Source of the DNA: Endozoicomonas sp. Mp262
GTDB taxonomy: Bacteria; Pseudomonadota; Gammaproteobacteria; Pseudomonadales; Endozoicomonadaceae
Assembly: GCF_025643335.1 (NCBI RefSeq)
Contig: NZ_CP092489.1
Span: forward strand, 1,592,001 to 1,656,000
Direction: 5' to 3'
Length of the DNA: 64,000 nucleotides
Every line of letters starts with the position of its first letter. The first letter of the stretch is position 1. Positions 63,885-64,000 of the stretch are shown piece by piece. The translations under genes were made by a program, and so were the position numbers. Below the pieces are notes generated by a model. That model was not told the origin of the DNA. It saw nothing but the letters and a program-made list of their open reading frames with translations, and did not search any database.

Positions 63885-64000
63885 GTGCATAAACTCAATG
63901 ACCGACAGGCCAAGGCCGTCAAATATATTGATACCCCACTGCTGGTGCTGGCAGGAGCAGGCAGTGGCAAAACCAGCGTTATTACCACAAAAATCGCTTA
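63885..64000 (+). CDS. rep: Rep-type DNA helicase, 5' part only
   Basis: The first 38 codons of a UvrD/Rep helicase, cut by the window end. GTG start; the reading [20 protein letters not shown] then [18 protein letters not shown] contains the Q motif and Walker A (GAGSGKT), closest in spacing to E. coli Rep. PcrA/UvrD usually has a longer N-terminus, but the identity rests on a short segment. Confidence 0.75.
   Translation, partial: MHKLNDRQAKAVKYIDTPLLVLAGAGSGKTSVITTKIA

Overview
The window is a Gammaproteobacterial chromosome segment built around the ribosomal and RNA polymerase superoperon. The order birA, coaX, SPOR-domain gene, tRNA-Tyr/Gly/Thr, tRNA-Trp, secE, nusG, rplKAJL, rpoBC is the pseudomonad/oceanospirillal arrangement. 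The eukaryote-like genes in the low-GC segments suggest a host-associated marine lineage such as the Endozoicomonadaceae. That placement is an inference from gene order and content, not from a database search.

Layout. 1-3.9 kb: an HD hydrolase, a deoxyribosyltransferase-like gene, birA, coaX and a SPOR protein preceded by a heptanucleotide repeat. 4.0-4.6 kb: four tRNA genes, with no tuf gene between tRNA-Thr and tRNA-Trp. 4.6-17.1 kb: secE, nusG, rplKAJL, rpoBC. 17.1-24.4 kb: an insertion between rpoC and the str operon holding an unknown 533-residue protein, an XPF/ERCC4-type nuclease, tlyA, an IS630-type element with a probable programmed -1 frameshift, yihD, glpX and a decayed secreted-protein gene. 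24.4-29.4 kb: the str operon rpsL, rpsG, fusA, tuf behind a structured leader. 29.4-40.5 kb: a second insertion between tuf and rpsJ. It carries a J-domain protein with a Cys cluster and an RS-rich segment, an IS4-like transposase, an 854-residue protein with three copies of a domain resembling the animal mitochondria-eating protein (MIEAP) C-terminus, an IS remnant, sstT, and a probable metal-responsive two-component system. 40.6-54.8 kb: the S10, spc and alpha operons in canonical order, rpsJ to rplQ, including the short rpmJ. 54.8-64 kb: a 285-bp nested palindromic element, a two-repeat coiled-coil protein, a DMT transporter, a DUF6314-like protein, aphA, a ycdZ-like membrane protein, a histidine kinase lacking its phosphoacceptor His, comM/yifB, an exported peroxiredoxin, a MarC protein and the start of rep.

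How it fits together. Three blocks (secE-rpoC, rpsL-tuf, rpsJ-rplQ) make the translation and transcription machinery. Each has a recognisable promoter, structured leader or terminator, and accessory DNA sits in the gaps. The most novel-looking items are the triple MIEAP-like protein, the J-domain protein beside the transposase, the nested palindromic element at 54844-55128, and the inverted repeat in the rpsL leader. Most repeat and hairpin statements are read directly from the bases. Family assignments rest on recognised motifs and remembered homologues.
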